Shown: positions 42,652 to 52,680 of the stretch, piece after piece
Position numbering within the stretch: position 1 is the first letter of the stretch
Layout of the letters: each line of letters begins with the position of its first letter
NCBI GenBank assembly: GCA_030019395.1
Contig: JASEES010000006.1
Span: 18,653-82,652, forward strand
Reading direction: 5' to 3'
Length of the DNA: 64,000 nt
Source: Methanolinea sp.
GTDB lineage: Archaea > Halobacteriota > Methanomicrobia > Methanomicrobiales > Methanospirillaceae
Notes under the pieces: model-generated
The model's database searches: none
What the model was told of the DNA's origin: nothing
What the model saw: only the letters and a program-made list of their open reading frames with translations
Made by a program: the position numbers and the translations under genes

Positions 42652-43572
42652 ATGACTACTTTTTTCCTGACCAGATATACTTTATTGGTGACCTTTATAT
42701 CGGACTTTTCGTGCGCTGCAGGCGTCCTTGCGGGGCTTGCAATTGGTGACGCGTTGGGTGCGCCCTTCGAGGGAGGACCCCCTCCGGGTGTGCCCGTCCG
42801 CTCGTTTTTTTCCGGCGGCAGAAACCCGCGGAAAGCCGGGGAATACACGGATGACACGCTCCAGGCACTTGCCCTGGCAGAGTCCCTCGTTGCATGCCGC
42901 GGTTTTTCCCCCGAGGACTTCATGGCCCGGCTCGTGAGGGACTATGCGCTCCACAGCGGGTTCTACGGCCCGACCTCCGCCGCTGTCTTTTCCCTCGTCC
43001 GGAGCGGGACCGGCATCCACGAGGCGGCGTCCCGCGTCCATGCCGCCCGGGGATGGAGCAGGAGCAACGGGAGCGTGATGCGGGGTGCGCCGATCGGCGT
43101 CTTTTTTTCCGGCCCCGAGGTGGAGGCAGTCTCGCATGCATGTTCTGCCCTGACCCACGCCGACCCGGTGCCGGGCGCCTGCTCGGCATTCGTGAACCGC
43201 ATGGTAAGCGACATGTGCCGGGGAATCTCCCGGGACCAGGCATTCGCCCGGGCTCTCCGGAGGTGCCGCAATGCCGGGGTTGCCCGCGTTCTCGGCTGCT
43301 TCGGGTCCCACACCCCCGTTGCCGGTCTCGATGCACTCGAGGCGACGCACGCCGCCCTCACGGTCTTCATGCGCTCGGACAGGTTTTCCGACTGCGTCTC
43401 CCTTGCTGTCGGCCTTGGCGGCGATACCGACACGGTGGCTGCAATCGCGGGTGCCCTTGCGGGAGCCCTGTACGGTCTCGACGGGATACTCCCTGAATGG
43501 GTGGCACACCTCGCAGGCCGGGAGAGGGTGCTTTCCGTTGCCCATGCCCTCTGGTCCGGACGACGGGGATGA
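42652..43572 (+). CDS. ADP-ribosylglycohydrolase (DraG-like)
   Basis: Up to 306 residues. Metal-site motifs of ADP-ribosylglycohydrolases are present: GLAIGDALGAPFEG near the start, GEYTDDTLQAL (TDDT) and GGDTDTVAAIAGA. It would remove ADP-ribose from proteins or other targets. The true start is uncertain: a GTG at 42688 (VTFISDFSCAAGVLAGLAIG) gives a better N-terminus and leaves room for a promoter. It is convergent with the UPF0179 gene. Confidence 0.85.
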   Translation: MTTFFLTRYTLLVTFISDFSCAAGVLAGLAIGDALGAPFEGGPPPGVPVRSFFSGGRNPRKAGEYTDDTLQALALAESLVACRGFSPEDFMARLVRDYALHSGFYGPTSAAVFSLVRSGTGIHEAASRVHAARGWSRSNGSVMRGAPIGVFFSGPEVEAVSHACSALTHADPVPGACSAFVNRMVSDMCRGISRDQAFARALRRCRNAGVARVLGCFGSHTPVAGLDALEATHAALTVFMRSDRFSDCVSLAVGLGGDTDTVAAIAGALAGALYGLDGILPEWVAHLAGRERVLSVAHALWSGRRG

Positions 43573-43585
43573 GCAGGCGGGGTAT

Positions 43586-44047
43586 TCAGGCTGCCCGGAG
43601 CTCAACGAGCTGGAGTTTCCATCCCCTCTCGCAGGCACCCGGCGCACTCCCGATGACTTCTGCGACCACGTACTTCTCGCCGGGGATAACCCCTTCCGGG
43701 TTGCAGAGGGAGAAGTTCTCACAGTTCTGCCGCGTGCAGGAGGTCTCGAAGACTATCCGGGTGTTCCTGATGGCCATGTCGGCGCTGATGAGGGCGCGGA
43801 CGGGAGCCTCCACGACCTCGATGGCACAGGCGTCCTGGTGGTGCACGCTGCAGGCGTGGCGGGTCTTGCGGACACCCACGATGCGGTACTTTCTCCCCTT
43901 CTGGAGGTTGTGGCACGCTTTCTTCACGGAACACCCGTCGCACTCGGGGAGCGGCCCCTCGTAGATGAACTCAAGGCCCACCCGGGCGATCGTGCTCCCG
44001 ATGAGGGTGACCCTCGGTTTCTGCTCCGCAGCTTTTTCACTCTTCAT
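43586..44047 (-). CDS. UPF0179 family cysteine-rich protein (153 aa)
   Basis: Eight or nine cysteines occur in groups (CDGCSVKKAC, CSVHHQDAC, CTRQNC, CENFSLC), a pattern of UPF0179, predicted to bind iron-sulfur or zinc. The function is unknown. Its start overlaps the G1P dehydrogenase stop by 11 bases, so the two genes are probably co-transcribed. Confidence 0.85.
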   Translation of the reverse strand: MKSEKAAEQKPRVTLIGSTIARVGLEFIYEGPLPECDGCSVKKACHNLQKGRKYRIVGVRKTRHACSVHHQDACAIEVVEAPVRALISADMAIRNTRIVFETSCTRQNCENFSLCNPEGVIPGEKYVVAEVIGSAPGACERGWKLQLVELRAA

Positions 44048-45119
44048 AGAGCATCTTCACAAGCCTGACTGCCGATTCCCGTGACAGTCCCGTATCGAGG
44101 ATGGTGAACCTTTCCGGCCGGATGGTCCGTGCGGCAAGGAGAGCTTCCACTGCTGTTTCGTCATCGATCCCGAGATCGCGGGGGGTGGTCGGGGCCCCGA
44201 TGGCCCGCAGTGCCGCCTTAATCGCCCGCCAGTCACCGCCGTGCAGGTACATCACCATGATCGTCCCAATCCCGCACGCCTCGCCGTGCAGGACCTTTCC
44301 CGGCGCGAGCCTCTCGAGCGCATGCCCGAACTTGTGTTCACCCCCGGATGCAGGCCGCGACGACCCGGCAATGCTCATCGCGACGCCCGACGAGACCAGG
44401 GCCTTGGTGACCATCCACGCAGACTCCTCGCTGTGCGGCTTGATACTGCGTGCGTTCTTCATCAGGAGCTCGGCGGTCATCCGCGAGAGGGCGATTGCGT
44501 ACTCGCTTATCACCTCGTGCCGGAGCCGGTGCGCCAGTTCCCAGTCGAGCACCGCCGTGGAGTTGGAAATGACGTCGGCGCAGCCTGCAGCAAGCAGCCG
44601 GTGGGGAGCCGCGGCAATGATCGCGGTATCGGCAACGATGCCCATCGGGGGGTGTGCCTCCAGGGATGCGTTCCCGTCCACGAGGGGGACAGATGCCCTC
44701 GCCGACGCGATCCCGTCGTGCGAGGCTGCAGTCGGGACGGAGAGGAAGGGCCGGTCGAGGTTGTAGGAGACGATCTTTGCGCAGTCGATGACCCGGCCGC
44801 CCCCGACGCCCACGAGGAAACCGGCACCGCGGGCAGCCTCCTCGGCCTCGGCGATGGTTTCCATGCTCATCTCCCTGACGGTGAACGTGGAGACACTGTA
44901 TGTCTCCCCGAGGAGGGAGACCACGCGGTCACCGGCACATTCCCGCGTGTTCGCACCACCGAAAAAAACCATGGCACTGTCTTCGAGGCAGAGGTCGGCG
45001 CAGACCTCGGGGATCTGGGAAATAACATCATGGCCGATGACAACGTCGCGGGGGAGCTGCATCCACCGGGATTTGTCAAAGCCCTTTGTTTTGAGTAATT
45101 TTATCGGGTCTGCGCTCAT
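44037..45119 (-). CDS. egsA: sn-glycerol-1-phosphate dehydrogenase
   Basis: The 360-residue NAD(P)-dependent enzyme makes sn-glycerol-1-phosphate, the backbone of archaeal lipids. Landmarks are FDKSRWMQLPRDVVIGHDVI at the start, VGVGGGRVIDCAKI (nucleotide site), SHDGIASARAS, SGGEHKFGHAL (zinc His) and HGEACGIG. The start at 45119 (MSADPIKLL) agrees with the family; the frame extends upstream but is unlikely coding. Its ATG abuts the ATG of the divergent DUF63 gene (CATATG). Confidence 0.95.
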   Translation of the reverse strand: MSADPIKLLKTKGFDKSRWMQLPRDVVIGHDVISQIPEVCADLCLEDSAMVFFGGANTRECAGDRVVSLLGETYSVSTFTVREMSMETIAEAEEAARGAGFLVGVGGGRVIDCAKIVSYNLDRPFLSVPTAASHDGIASARASVPLVDGNASLEAHPPMGIVADTAIIAAAPHRLLAAGCADVISNSTAVLDWELAHRLRHEVISEYAIALSRMTAELLMKNARSIKPHSEESAWMVTKALVSSGVAMSIAGSSRPASGGEHKFGHALERLAPGKVLHGEACGIGTIMVMYLHGGDWRAIKAALRAIGAPTTPRDLGIDDETAVEALLAARTIRPERFTILDTGLSRESAVRLVKMLYEE

Positions 45120-45980
45120 ATGTATCCGGAAGTGATTGGGGATTTCATAGAGAAATATTACATCGATCCGATCCGTTACGGGCAGCCTTACAACGTGGTG
45201 GATACAACGACCTACGCTCTGGTTCTGATCCTTGCCATATATATCATTTATCGCTGGCTGTCGCGGTCGCGGACAATCCGCATTGACGGGGACTTTGTCC
45301 TCGTGACTCTCCCCTACGTGGTCATGGGAGGACTCCTCCGCGTGGTGGAGGACACCGGGATCGTCCCGGTCGGATGGAACTACCTCCTGATCACCCCGCT
45401 GATCTACTTTGTCATGTTCCTCTATACCGCGGGGGCACTCTTTGTCTCCGCCACCCTCCAGGAACACGGGATAATCCGCGATTATCACCGGCCCTTTGCC
45501 GGTGCGGGTATTGCGGGTGCGGCGGTCACCGGGCTCGTGCTCGTCTCGTTCGGCATCAGGAACGGGATCATCGCCCTCGACGTCCTCTTTTTCATCCTCC
45601 TGCTCGCGGCTGCCACCACGGCCGCAGTCTGGGTCGTGATGCGCAGGCTCCTCTCGTGGGAATACGTCAGCGACCCGCTCTACATCACCCTCCTCTTCGG
45701 GCAGCTCCTCGACGCGAGCGCCACGAGCTACGGGATCGACCTCCACCCCCTGCACTACGTGGAAGTGCACGTCGTGGGTTCACACCTGATAGAGTGGACG
45801 GGCACGGCATTTTCGATGTTCGCCCTCAAGCTGCTCGTCCTGTTCCCGGGGATTTACATCCTCCAGAGGTTCCGGTCGGAGGGCCCGCAGGCACTCTGGC
45901 ACCTGATCCTCCTCGCCATGATCACCGTTGGCCTTGCACCGGGAGTCAGGGACATGGTACGGATGGTGCTCTATGTCTGA
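45120..45980 (+). CDS. DUF63 family membrane protein
   Basis: The 286 residues have about seven membrane helices. Its start MYPEVIGDFIEKYYIDPIRY and the later PLHYVEVHVVGSHLIEW fit the archaeal DUF63 family of unknown function. It begins exactly where the opposite-strand G1P dehydrogenase begins. It overlaps the SpoIIM gene by 8 bases, which suggests joint translation. Confidence 0.85.
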   Translation: MYPEVIGDFIEKYYIDPIRYGQPYNVVDTTTYALVLILAIYIIYRWLSRSRTIRIDGDFVLVTLPYVVMGGLLRVVEDTGIVPVGWNYLLITPLIYFVMFLYTAGALFVSATLQEHGIIRDYHRPFAGAGIAGAAVTGLVLVSFGIRNGIIALDVLFFILLLAAATTAAVWVVMRRLLSWEYVSDPLYITLLFGQLLDASATSYGIDLHPLHYVEVHVVGSHLIEWTGTAFSMFALKLLVLFPGIYILQRFRSEGPQALWHLILLAMITVGLAPGVRDMVRMVLYV

Positions 45981-46533
45981 CCTTGCCCGCAACGTGGCCA
46001 CGGCAGCCGTTATCCTCGCGGTTTCCATCGGGATGGGAGTCTTAACGACGGTGGAAGACCCGTCCACAGGGGAGAAAGTCATCACGGTGCTGCGGGACAC
46101 GATCCTGGGCGGCAGTGCAGATATGGCGGGTCCCTTCCTTGCAGTAAATCTCTTCTTCAATAACCTGCAGGCGTGCCTCATGATGTTCCTCGGCGGGGCA
46201 TCCCTTGGCATCGTGACGGTGTTCATCATCACCGTGAACGGGTTCGTCATCGGTTCCGTGCTCGAACTCGTGCGCCAGCAGCACAGCCTCGTGTTCGTCC
46301 TTGCTGCCATCGTTCCCCACGGCATCTTCGAGATCCCGGCATTCCTCCTGTCAGGGGCACTCGGGTTCATGCTCGCCCGGGCGCTCTGGAACGAGTGGAT
46401 GTCAGGAAGCGACGCAGCCGCAGAGGCAGCAGCCCTCGGGAAAACGTTCCTTTTCCGCGTCGTGCCGCTCGTCGCTGTCGCAGCACTCGTAGAGGCATTT
46501 ATTACGCCACAAATCCTACATTTCCTCGTTTGA
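45973..46533 (+). CDS. Stage II sporulation protein M-like membrane protein (SpoIIM/DUF95)
   Basis: The 186 residues have about four hydrophobic segments and the conserved [17 protein letters not shown] and [18 protein letters not shown]. SpoIIM-like proteins in archaea have no proven role. The start [10 protein letters not shown] is chosen by the overlap with DUF63. ProS follows 1 base after its stop. Confidence 0.85.
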   Translation: MSDLARNVATAAVILAVSIGMGVLTTVEDPSTGEKVITVLRDTILGGSADMAGPFLAVNLFFNNLQACLMMFLGGASLGIVTVFIITVNGFVIGSVLELVRQQHSLVFVLAAIVPHGIFEIPAFLLSGALGFMLARALWNEWMSGSDAAAEAAALGKTFLFRVVPLVAVAALVEAFITPQILHFLV

Positions 46534-46534
46534 G

Positions 46535-47980
46535 GTGCATTTTTTGGCAGAGGCAGAAGAGGGCACCCTGCCCCCCAAGGAAGACTTTTCCGCGTGGTAC
46601 AACGAGCTGCTGTGGCGCGCGGAACTGATGGACGTCCGTTACCCGGTCAAGGGACTGTACGTCTGGTACCCGTTCGGGTTTGCCCTGAGGAGAAACGTCT
46701 ATTCCCTGATGAGGAACCTGCTCGACCGGGACCACCAGGAGGCACTGTTCCCGCTCCTCATCCCCGAGACGGAACTTGCCAAGGAGGCAGAGCATATCAG
46801 GGGTTTCGAGGATGAGGTGTACTGGGTGACCCATGGCGGCTCCTCCCCGCTCGATGTCCGGCTCGCCCTCCGGCCCACGAGCGAGTGTGCAATATACCCC
46901 ATGTATGCCCTCTGGATCCGATCCCATGCCGACCTTCCCCTCAAGATCTACCAGATCGTGAACACGTTCCGGTACGAGACGAAGCACACCCGGCCCCTCA
47001 TCCGCCTCCGCGAGATCACGTCGTTTAAGGAGGCCCATACCGTGCACGGGAGCTGGGAGGAGGCCTCTATGCAGGTGGAGGCTGCCATTGCACTCTACCG
47101 GGAGTTCTACGAGGCCCTTGCTGTCCCCGTCATCGTTTCGCGCCGGCCCGACTGGGACAAGTTCCCGGGGGCGGACTACACGATCGCGGTCGATACGGTG
47201 ATGCCCGACGGGAGGACACTCCAGATCGGGACGGTCCACCACCTCGGCGACCACTTCTCCCGCACGTTCCAGATCCGGTTCGAGGACGCCGCCGGGCAAC
47301 AACAGTATGCGTTCCAGACGTGCTACGGGATCTCCGAGCGGTGCATCGCAGCCCTCGTCTCGCTCCACGGGGATGACAGGGGGCTCGTCCTGCCGCCCGT
47401 GGTCGCGCCGGTCCAGGTCGTCATCGTGCCCATCGTCACCGGGAAACGGAAAGAGGAGGTGAGTGCTGCTGCCGCAAGGGTCGGCGGGAGGCTCGCGTCC
47501 GCAGGGTTCCGGGTCAGGGTCGATACACGCGAGATGCGGCCCGGCGCCAAGTATTACTACTGGGAGATGCGTGGTGTCCCGCTGCGGCTCGAGGTGGGGC
47601 CGCGTGACCTCGATTCCCGCCAGGTCATGGCGGTTACGCGCCTCGGGGAGAAGACCGCGATCCCGGACGAATCGCTGGAAGAAGGGGTCAGGAAAGTGCT
47701 CGACTCCTTTGTATCAAGACTCCGGGAGAGGGCCGGTGCACACGTGCAAAGCCGCATCCGGGTGTCAGGATCGCTTCCCGAGGTCACGGAGGCCGTTGCA
47801 TCGGGCGTCACGCTCGTCTCCTGGTGCGGGGACCGGGGGTGTGCGGATGCAATCGAGGAGAAGACACGTGCGAGCGTGCTCGGAACTGACGTCCGGCTCG
47901 AAAGCTGCAAACAGCTGCAGGGCCCGTGCATCGTGTGCGGGCGCGAGGGGAAAGCGGCACTCGTGGGACGGTCCTATTAG
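46535..47980 (+). CDS. proS: Prolyl-tRNA synthetase (archaeal/eukaryotic type)
   Basis: The 481-residue class II synthetase shows motif 2 near [20 protein letters not shown], motif 3 in the catalytic core, the anticodon-binding domain (about 290-390) and a C-terminal zinc-binding domain with CIVCG near the end. The start is a GTG (46535) or a slightly later TTG. It is transcribed with DUF63 and SpoIIM. Confidence 0.95.
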   Translation: MHFLAEAEEGTLPPKEDFSAWYNELLWRAELMDVRYPVKGLYVWYPFGFALRRNVYSLMRNLLDRDHQEALFPLLIPETELAKEAEHIRGFEDEVYWVTHGGSSPLDVRLALRPTSECAIYPMYALWIRSHADLPLKIYQIVNTFRYETKHTRPLIRLREITSFKEAHTVHGSWEEASMQVEAAIALYREFYEALAVPVIVSRRPDWDKFPGADYTIAVDTVMPDGRTLQIGTVHHLGDHFSRTFQIRFEDAAGQQQYAFQTCYGISERCIAALVSLHGDDRGLVLPPVVAPVQVVIVPIVTGKRKEEVSAAAARVGGRLASAGFRVRVDTREMRPGAKYYYWEMRGVPLRLEVGPRDLDSRQVMAVTRLGEKTAIPDESLEEGVRKVLDSFVSRLRERAGAHVQSRIRVSGSLPEVTEAVASGVTLVSWCGDRGCADAIEEKTRASVLGTDVRLESCKQLQGPCIVCGREGKAALVGRSY

Positions 47981-48079
47981 GGGACAGTGCCGGGAAAAAG
48001 AGGAGAGATGCGGGGGAACTCCCCGCCGGTTTATCGCTGTGTCCGGGAACTCCTGACACTTTTGCAGGCTTTTTGGGGA

Positions 48080-48538
48080 TTACCGGCAGGACCTGCACCG
48101 GTGGACGATGCGGTAGCCCGGGAGGGAGAGGTCACCGGCAATGATCTTCCTCCCGCCGCCGAGGAAAATCCTCCCGCATTTATCACACCGGTGCGGGATG
48201 ACCGAATCGAACCGCCCGGGGGGCAGGTCGAGTTCGAAACGGGTATCCATGGATGACTGCCCTTCCCTGGCGATCGCCTCCTCGTAGAGGGAGACGAGCT
48301 GCATCACCTTGAGCGGGCTTGCGCCCATGTCCGTGAAGGTCTTGAAGAGGAAGTAGTTGAAGATGAGCCAGGAGAAATCTGCCCGGTCCACGAGTTCCTC
48401 GACATCGTTCTCCAGTTCGTCCAGGTCTTCAAGGGTGCACCCGCAGAGGGGGCAGCGGCCTTTCACGAGCTCGTCAAGGTAGACTTCTTCCTGGCAGCCG
48501 GGACAGGTCGTATGGGCAGCATGGGTCCTGTATGTCAT
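48080..48538 (-). CDS. Zinc-ribbon protein of unknown function (152 aa)
   Basis: There are four CxxC-type knuckles: CPGC (12-15), CPLC (29-32), CDKC near 118 and CRSC near the end. Between them lies a helical acidic region (ELENDVEELVDRADFSWLIF). Two structural zinc ribbons framing a helical core are likely. The protein is probably archaeal-specific. The function is not known. It is transcribed alone and is convergent with proS. Confidence 0.65.
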   Translation of the reverse strand: MTYRTHAAHTTCPGCQEEVYLDELVKGRCPLCGCTLEDLDELENDVEELVDRADFSWLIFNYFLFKTFTDMGASPLKVMQLVSLYEEAIAREGQSSMDTRFELDLPPGRFDSVIPHRCDKCGRIFLGGGRKIIAGDLSLPGYRIVHRCRSCR

Positions 48539-48875
48539 GGTTGGATGGGTATTGTCTCTACCCCGGTGATGGGTGGGAACATGTCTTTACTGCATCGCCG
48601 TGCTGTAGTGAGATGGTCCGCATAACGGTACCGTGTCTAATCACCGCACGCCTGGAGAGGATTCCGGGGGGCGATCCTGGGAACCGATCCCGGGGTGACC
48701 CGGTCCAGGGCAATTTCCTTTCCTATTTGTACCTCCATGAGATAAACCATGCGCTCGGGGTCTTTCCGGTGTCGCAATGGACAAATAAGGGAGAATGCGC
48801 AGGTATAAAAACTATGTGGCACCGGCCGGGCAGGGGGTCTTTGCATCCTGCGCGTTGAGCCTCCGCCGGGCGGGA
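48539..48875. other. Intergenic stretch without clear genes
   Basis: The 337 bases hold one short hairpin with a GTGA tetraloop (CCGGG/CCCGG at 48690-48703) and a TATA-like GGTATAAAAAC near 48801. No supportable protein was seen on either strand. Confidence 0.4.
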
Positions 48876-49886
48876 CTACCGGACGAGGATCCCCAAAGCT
48901 TCGGAGAGCGATCGGAGTCCTTCCTCCTTTCTCCCCTCTTTCAAAAGGGTGACCGCACGCGAGAGGCAGTCCCTGATGGACTCCTTGTCAAGACCGTAGG
49001 CGACCATGAAACAGCGGACCGACTCCTCGATCTCGCCGGTGAGGAAGTAGCAGTTGGACAGCTCGATCCACGCATCCACGTGGCGGGGGTCCTCGCGGAC
49101 CACGCCTTCCAGGATACGGATGGCGTCCTTCCGCATGCCGGTGCGGGAAAGCGCAAGCCCTTTCCAGTAGAGGTTCCGTGCCCCGGAGAGCGGCCGGGAC
49201 TCTTCCGCACGTGCAAAACAGGAGACCGCGTCCCGGAACCGGCCCAGCTCGCAGGACGCGATCCCTTTGAGTATCCAGGCCGAGGAGAAACCGGGATAAA
49301 TGGAGAGCGCCCGGGAAAAGCATTCCAGTGCCTCCCCGAAGCGGCGCAGTTTCAGGAATGCATACCCGCGGTTCACCCATGCACCCACGTAACGGGGACG
49401 AAGTGATGTTGCAATGGCCGTGCAGGTCAGCTCGTCCTCGAACCGCCCGAGTTCACCCAGAGTATGCCCTCTCGCGTTCCACGCGCGGGCGTTGGAGGGG
49501 TCGAGCTGGATGGCCCTCTCGCAGCAGACGAGTTTCTCGGAGAACCGCAGGAGCTTTCCGAGGGCAAAACCACGGTTGATCCATGCCTCCACGTTCTGCG
49601 GGTCGAGTGCGAGAGCCTGGTCGCATGCCTTGATCTCTTCGCGGAACCTCCCCAGTTTGCCGAGTGCAAAACCGGATGCCACCCAGGCGGGAACGTACGT
49701 CGGGTCCTCCTGGAGGGCCCTGGAGAAGAGTGCGAGGGCATCCTCGTGCCTGCCGTTTCGCGACGCGAGGATACCTTCCCGCGTGAGTTCCCGGGCAACT
49801 GCCCCTCCCGTGTCCTGCCCGGGACAAACGTCCCCCCGCGATGTCCCGTCACCGCTCTCCTGCCCGGGTAATTCCGCCTCTGTCAT
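48876..49886 (-). CDS. Tetratricopeptide repeat protein (336 aa)
   Basis: About seven to eight TPR units are recognised by the recurring pattern W-[LIV]-[KN]-[RG]-G-x-A-x-x-[LK]-G-[RK] (AWVASGFALGKLGR, AWINRGFALGKLLR, AWNARGHTLGELGR, AWVNRGYAFLKLRR, AWILKGIASCELGR). It forms a superhelical scaffold for protein contacts. Partners are unknown. The strong similarity between units suggests internal duplication. Confidence 0.9.
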   Translation of the reverse strand: MTEAELPGQESGDGTSRGDVCPGQDTGGAVARELTREGILASRNGRHEDALALFSRALQEDPTYVPAWVASGFALGKLGRFREEIKACDQALALDPQNVEAWINRGFALGKLLRFSEKLVCCERAIQLDPSNARAWNARGHTLGELGRFEDELTCTAIATSLRPRYVGAWVNRGYAFLKLRRFGEALECFSRALSIYPGFSSAWILKGIASCELGRFRDAVSCFARAEESRPLSGARNLYWKGLALSRTGMRKDAIRILEGVVREDPRHVDAWIELSNCYFLTGEIEESVRCFMVAYGLDKESIRDCLSRAVTLLKEGRKEEGLRSLSEALGILVR

Positions 49887-50167
49887 ATTTCTGACCGGAC
49901 CGTTTTTTTCGTCCCTTTCTCACACTTTTTCCCGTCACGTTCGATAAATGCACCCCTGCAGGAGTGGTGGAAACACGGGTCCTGGTCTCTTCCCCGCACG
50001 GGAGATCCCCGCACTGGCGGGAATGACCATCCGGGAAACCGGCGTGTCCGGGCAGGGTGCACGCTTCGGGATAGCCGTCCCGGAAGGAAGGTTCCGCAAA
50101 AGGGTGCCGCCGTAAGAAGAAAACTGCCCGTGAAAGATGGCGGGTTCCCACAACCGGGGATCACAAA
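49887..50167. other. Short intergenic region
   Basis: Nothing supportable was seen. It separates the TPR gene from the HerA-like gene on the same strand. Confidence 0.4.
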
Positions 50168-51640
50168 TCATTTCCGTTTCATCGACCCGAGGATTCCCCG
50201 GATGATCTCCCTCCCGATCTGCGATCCTGCTGCCCGTGCCGCGCTCCCTGCCATCTTGGCGAGGGCATCCGTCCCCCGTCCGGCCGGGGCGGAGGAGGAA
50301 CTCCTCTCCCTCCGTCCGGGCGGACTCTCTGCCTTCTTTTCAGCCGGGGGCGAACTTTTTGCCCGTTCCGCGAGGATCTCGTAAGCCGATATCCTGTCGT
50401 GGACGGCCTCGTACCTGCCGTAGAAGGGGGAGGCGCGGATGATCTCGTTCCTCTCGTCAGGGGAGAGCGGTGCAAGGCGGCTCTCCGGGGGGTAAATGAG
50501 TGCCCTCTCGGTGACACCCGGAATACCCTTTGCATCGAGGAAAGAGACCAGTGCTTCCCCCGTCCGGAGCTCGGTAATGACTGCCTTTGCGTCGAGGGCC
50601 GGGTTTGCACGCATCGTTTCGGCCGCCGCCCGGACGGCTTTCTGGTCCTTCTGCGTGAATGCCCGCAGGGCGTGCTGGACCCGGTTGCCCAGCTGACCAA
50701 GGACGTCGTCGGGCAGATCGAGGGGGTTCTGGGTGATGAAGTAGACGCCGACACCCTTGGACCGGATGAGGCGGACAACGAGCACCACCTTTTCCCGGAG
50801 TGCCCTGGGTGCGTCGGCAAAGAGGAGGTGGGCCTCGTCGAAGAAGAACACGAGCCTTGGTTTTTCCGGGTCTCCGACCTCGGGCAGGTTCTCGTAGAGT
50901 TCGGAAAGCAGCCACAGCAGGAAGGTGGAATACAGCTTGGGTGACTGCAGGAGCCTGTCTGCGGCGAGGATGTTGATGATACCGTGCCCCTCCGCATCGG
51001 TCCGGAGCAGAGTCCCGATATCGAGCGAGAGCTCCCCGAAGAACACTCCGCCCCCCTGTTCCTCGAGGGTAAGGAGGTTCCGCTGGATGGCGCCGATCGT
51101 TGCAGGCGAGATGTTCCCGTACCGGGTCCGGAGGTCTTTTGCATTTTCCCCCCCGTACCGGACCATCGCCTGGAGATCTTTCAAATCGAGGAGGAGCAGC
51201 CCCTGCTCATCCGCGATCCTGAATATGACGGCAAGGACGTCGGCCTGCGTGTCCGAAAGGTCGAGGATTCGCGAGAGGAGGAGGGGACCCATGTCCGAGA
51301 CGGTGGTCCTCACCGGGTGCCCCTGCTGGCCAAAGACGTCCCAGAATACGACCGGAAAACCGCGGGGTGAATAGCCGGACAGGCCGAGTTCGGTTGCACG
51401 TGCCGTGATCTTGGGATTGTCCCCGCCCGGTTTTGCCATCCCGGAAAGGTCTCCCTTGACGTCTGCCAGAAAGACCGGCACACCGATCTTCGAGAACTGT
51501 TCGGCCAGGACGCGGAGTGTCACGGTCTTTCCCGTGCCGGTCGCACCGGCGATGAGACCGTGGCGGTTTGCCATCCCGGGAAGGAGGCCGAGCGGGGCGG
51601 AACCCCGGGCCACGGTGAGTTGTTCAGGGGTGGGGGACAT
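50168..51640 (-). CDS. HerA-like helicase/ATPase (DUF853)
   Basis: The 490 residues have Walker [13 protein letters not shown] near 33 and Walker [12 protein letters not shown] near 268. The later [20 protein letters not shown] and arginine residues are typical of HerA-FtsK ATPases of the DUF853 group. A Pro/Ser/Lys-rich linker (about 425-455) precedes a basic tail. It probably translocates DNA, perhaps in repair or transfer. It is divergent from thiD. Confidence 0.85.
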   Translation of the reverse strand: MSPTPEQLTVARGSAPLGLLPGMANRHGLIAGATGTGKTVTLRVLAEQFSKIGVPVFLADVKGDLSGMAKPGGDNPKITARATELGLSGYSPRGFPVVFWDVFGQQGHPVRTTVSDMGPLLLSRILDLSDTQADVLAVIFRIADEQGLLLLDLKDLQAMVRYGGENAKDLRTRYGNISPATIGAIQRNLLTLEEQGGGVFFGELSLDIGTLLRTDAEGHGIINILAADRLLQSPKLYSTFLLWLLSELYENLPEVGDPEKPRLVFFFDEAHLLFADAPRALREKVVLVVRLIRSKGVGVYFITQNPLDLPDDVLGQLGNRVQHALRAFTQKDQKAVRAAAETMRANPALDAKAVITELRTGEALVSFLDAKGIPGVTERALIYPPESRLAPLSPDERNEIIRASPFYGRYEAVHDRISAYEILAERAKSSPPAEKKAESPPGRRERSSSSAPAGRGTDALAKMAGSAARAAGSQIGREIIRGILGSMKRK

Positions 51641-51807
51641 CGGGAATCCTTCCTGATCTCATATAGGGCAGGAGGGCGCCTTAACCGTAACCCGTCCCCG
51701 TCCCCGGTTGTGCCGTCCCCGTGGTGGTGTCCTGTTTTCTGCACGGGCGCGGCGGGAGGCAGAAACGCTGTCGGAATACGGCGAAGAGACAGAACGCATG
51801 ACGAAAA

Positions 51808-51814
51808 GGTATAT
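51808..51814 (+). promoter_or_regulatory. TATA box of thiD
   Basis: GTATATT lies about 30 bases before the ATG at 51841. This spacing suggests a leaderless or near-leaderless transcript and supports that start. Confidence 0.5.
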
Positions 51815-51840
51815 TGCCCAACGGGGCCCCATTGCATCCC

Positions 51841-52644
51841 ATGGGAAGACCAATCCGGCCCTGTGCCTGCACGGTTGCCGGTTCGGATCCAAGCGGAGGT
51901 GCGGGCCTGCAGGCGGACCTCGGGGTCTTTTCCGCGCTGGGAGTCCATGGTCTCTCGGTCGTGACCGCGATCACCGCCCAGAACACGAAGGCCGTGACCG
52001 GTATCCACGTCGTCCCCTCCTCCATGGTCTCGCTCGAGATTGGCACCCTCTGCGACGAGTTCGAGATCCGCGCGGTGAAAACCGGCATGCTCGGGGACAG
52101 CGGAACCATCCGCGTCCTTGCGCGGGAGATACCGGCCGGGATACCGCTCGTCGTCGACCCGGTCATGGTCTCGACGAGCAGGCACACGCTCCTTCCGGCT
52201 GATGCGCTGGATGCTCTCGTCTCCGACCTCCTGCCGCGGGCAACCGTGGTGACACCGAACGCGAGCGAGGCAGAGGTGCTCTCGGGTGTTGCGCCCATCC
52301 GGGACAGGGCCGATGCCCTGCGTGCAGGAAAAAAGATACTCGGGGCCGGGCCGGAGTACGTCCTTGTCAAGGGGGGACACCTGCGGGGAGAGAGTGCAAC
52401 CGATATCCTCGTGGGTGCGGACGGGGAATGGTGCATCTCCACCCCGCGGTACCCCTATGCCATCCACGGGGCGGGGTGCTGCTTCTCGGCAGCGCTCTGT
52501 GCATTCCTGGCACAGGGGTACCCCGTCGTCGACTCCTTTGCACGGGCCAAGGAATTCATGGACTTCCTTGCGGGAAATGCGGTGCAGGCACCCTCCGGCA
52601 TGCACATCCTTTCCCCGTCGGACTGGCTCCGCCGGAAGGAATGA
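51841..52644 (+). CDS. thiD: Hydroxymethylpyrimidine/phosphomethylpyrimidine kinase
   Basis: The 267-residue ribokinase-fold enzyme phosphorylates HMP-P to the diphosphate for thiamine synthesis. ACTVAGSDPSGGAGLQADLG near the start and the C-terminal HGAGCCFSAALCAFLAQGYP contain the substrate and catalytic Cys/Gly positions. No ThiN domain is fused. The start is fixed by the TATA box and by comparison with ThiD N-termini. The pathway partner thiC lies far away at 17192-18466. Confidence 0.92.
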   Translation: MGRPIRPCACTVAGSDPSGGAGLQADLGVFSALGVHGLSVVTAITAQNTKAVTGIHVVPSSMVSLEIGTLCDEFEIRAVKTGMLGDSGTIRVLAREIPAGIPLVVDPVMVSTSRHTLLPADALDALVSDLLPRATVVTPNASEAEVLSGVAPIRDRADALRAGKKILGAGPEYVLVKGGHLRGESATDILVGADGEWCISTPRYPYAIHGAGCCFSAALCAFLAQGYPVVDSFARAKEFMDFLAGNAVQAPSGMHILSPSDWLRRKE

Positions 52645-52680
52645 CCGGGAGGAGACCTCCGGTATCTTCTTGAGGGTCAG

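Noticed and set aside
44037..45770. One long minus-strand frame of 577 codons including G1P dehydrogenase
   Set aside because: Only the part from MSADPIKLL (45119) has dehydrogenase features; the upstream 200 codons are Asp/Arg/Gly-rich and lie opposite the DUF63 membrane protein, so they are a shadow.
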